A stretch of 15,390 nucleotides of DNA from Lachnospiraceae bacterium UBA4380 (GTDB taxonomy: Bacteria; Bacillota; Clostridia; Lachnospirales; Lachnospiraceae): the NCBI GenBank assembly GCA_002390025.1, contig DGRU01000126.1, positions 1-15,390 of the forward strand, written 5' to 3'. Of the stretch, positions 14,369 to 15,390 are shown in pieces. The notes under the pieces are model-generated. The model searched no databases and had not been told where the DNA came from. It worked only from the letters and a program-made list of their open reading frames with translations. The stretch's first letter is position 1. Each line of letters begins with the position of its first letter. A program made the translations under genes and the position numbers.

Positions 14369-15390
14369 ATGACATTTCGAAAAAGACTGATGGTCACATT
14401 TGCCACGGTCATCGTGGTTCCCATGCTCCTCTTCACCATTTCCTTTATTGCCCTGGGCAATTATCTGATCGGTGAAAAGGGCGAACTCAGGGGCTATACG
14501 TCCATAGTGGGAAACTACGACACTTTTGACCTTGATACTGTCCAGGCATTTTACGAGGCAGAGGCCAATCCGGACAGACTGCAGGATGTGGAGTTTCTGG
14601 ACTCCCTGTCCGCGGAACTCCATGACAGTAATGTATATCTGGTCGTCCGGCGCGACGAAGGACTCTATTATGCCAGCGATGAGGCAAAGGCGGTAGCCGA
14701 CCTGAGTTCTCTGCCCGAGTGGGAAGAGGAGACTGCAGACAGGCTGCAGAGAGGTGAAACCGAGGATCCGGACCACGCACAGCCGGCAGGCCCGGAAGGA
14801 GACGAAAAGCCGCATTCCGCAGCTACGGCGGAGGGAGCCGGTGTATCGGATATCTCCGCGGATCCCGTGCAGGCGGCGGCAGCGGGACGGCTGCATCAGA
14901 ACCAGATCATTCAGGTGGGACGCAGGAGCCTGCTCGTGCGGCAGCTGGATTTCTATTTCCCGGACGGAGCCAGGGGGAGCCTGTTCATCGTCATGCGAGT
15001 GATGGGCCTGATCTCCGGAAGGTTTCTGAGCGGCCTTCTGGTCTCCATGCTCACGACTCTGGTATTCACGGCCTTTCTGCTGACCAGATGGCTGGAGAGC
15101 AGTATTTTTACACCGATCAGCGCCATCAATATCGCCATGAACAACATCCGCGACGGCAACTTTACCTATACCCTGTCCACGGGAGAGGAGGGTGAGATCG
15201 GCGACCTGTACCGCAACTACGAAGACATGCGCCTGCGGCTCAAGGAGTCCGCGGATGAGAAGCTGGAGAGAGAGAAGCAGAACCGGGAGCTGATCAGCAA
15301 CATTTCCCATGACCTCAAGACGCCGATCACTTCCATCAAGGGCTATGTCGAGGGTCTGATTGACGGCGTGGCAAACACGCCCGAAAAGCA
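14369..15390 (+). CDS. Sensor histidine kinase, 3' end outside the window
   Basis: The frame is open from ATG 14369 to the window end (340 codons). It encodes a membrane-bound sensor kinase: helix 1 at about 8-34, an extracytoplasmic sensor region to about 216, helix 2 at about 217-239, a HAMP linker (about 240-292) and a HisKA segment ELISNISHDLKTPITSIKG with phospho-acceptor His314. The ATP-binding domain lies beyond the window. The sensor region holds a Pro/Ala/Glu/Asp-rich stretch (about 128-174) that looks disordered. GGGGAAG (14353-14359) precedes the start by 9 nt. It begins 43 nt after the GT2 stop with no terminator between, so it is probably in the same operon. No response regulator is seen in the window. 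Confidence 0.93.
   Translation, partial: MTFRKRLMVTFATVIVVPMLLFTISFIALGNYLIGEKGELRGYTSIVGNYDTFDLDTVQAFYEAEANPDRLQDVEFLDSLSAELHDSNVYLVVRRDEGLYYASDEAKAVADLSSLPEWEEETADRLQRGETEDPDHAQPAGPEGDEKPHSAATAEGAGVSDISADPVQAAAAGRLHQNQIIQVGRRSLLVRQLDFYFPDGARGSLFIVMRVMGLISGRFLSGLLVSMLTTLVFTAFLLTRWLESSIFTPISAINIAMNNIRDGNFTYTLSTGEEGEIGDLYRNYEDMRLRLKESADEKLEREKQNRELISNISHDLKTPITSIKGYVEGLIDGVANTPEK

Noticed and set aside
14285..15310. 341-residue minus-strand frame opposite the histidine kinase
   Set aside because: The plus frame encodes HAMP and HisKA motifs; the antisense frame has no motif or ribosome binding site.

Overview
The window looks like a chromosomal segment of a fairly GC-rich, Gram-positive Firmicute, probably in Clostridia/Lachnospiraceae. 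This placement is an inference from gene families (YfhO, GtrA and CsbB/GtrB-type proteins, a LuxS-Pfs pair, a BaeS/PhoR-like kinase), strong AGGAGG-type ribosome binding sites, sigma-A-like promoters and a tRNA-Phe without an encoded CCA. No phage, transposase, integrase or CRISPR is seen.

Layout. Bases 1-56 are the 3' part of a tRNA-Phe, followed by two hairpin-plus-T-run terminators. A promoter at 189-217 then drives module 1 on the plus strand: a large YfhO-type GT-C membrane glycosyltransferase (270-3476), a GtrA-type small membrane protein (3502-4044) and a polyprenyl-phosphate GT2 glycosyltransferase (4174-5124). A bidirectional terminator (5292-5341) separates it from a minus-strand methyl-cycle operon, luxS (6677-6679 TTG start, reading down to 6194) then mtnN (6090-5371). 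A divergent promoter region (6692-7011) leads into module 2 on the plus strand: two tandem paralogous YfhO proteins (7012-10344 and 10341-13289, ATGA overlap), a second GT2 (13372-14325) and a sensor histidine kinase (14369 to beyond the window edge).

How the genes work together. In the known three-component scheme (CsbB/GtcA/YfhO in Bacillus, GtlA/GtlB in Listeria, GtrA/GtrB/Gtr in phage), a GT2 loads a sugar onto undecaprenyl phosphate on the inner face, a GtrA-type protein assists flipping, and a GT-C protein transfers the sugar outside to a cell-surface polymer. The window encodes two GT2s, three GT-Cs and only one GtrA, so it may make two different lipid-linked sugars and decorate up to three acceptors, with one shared flippase. 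The kinase at the end may report on the envelope. MtnN and LuxS recycle S-adenosylhomocysteine to homocysteine and give DPD, the AI-2 precursor. Nothing in the sequence ties them functionally to glycosylation; they sit between the two modules.

The most unusual signals outside the genes are degenerate tandem repeats on both sides of the luxS-mtnN operon (period 16 nt at 5188-5275, period 12 nt at 6802-6898, sharing the core GCCCGnnnGTTTAA), a 16-pair inverted repeat between luxS and mtnN, a 29-nt duplication across the yfhO/gtrA junction that makes a chain of ATGA overlaps, and oppositely charged low-complexity tails on two of the YfhO proteins.
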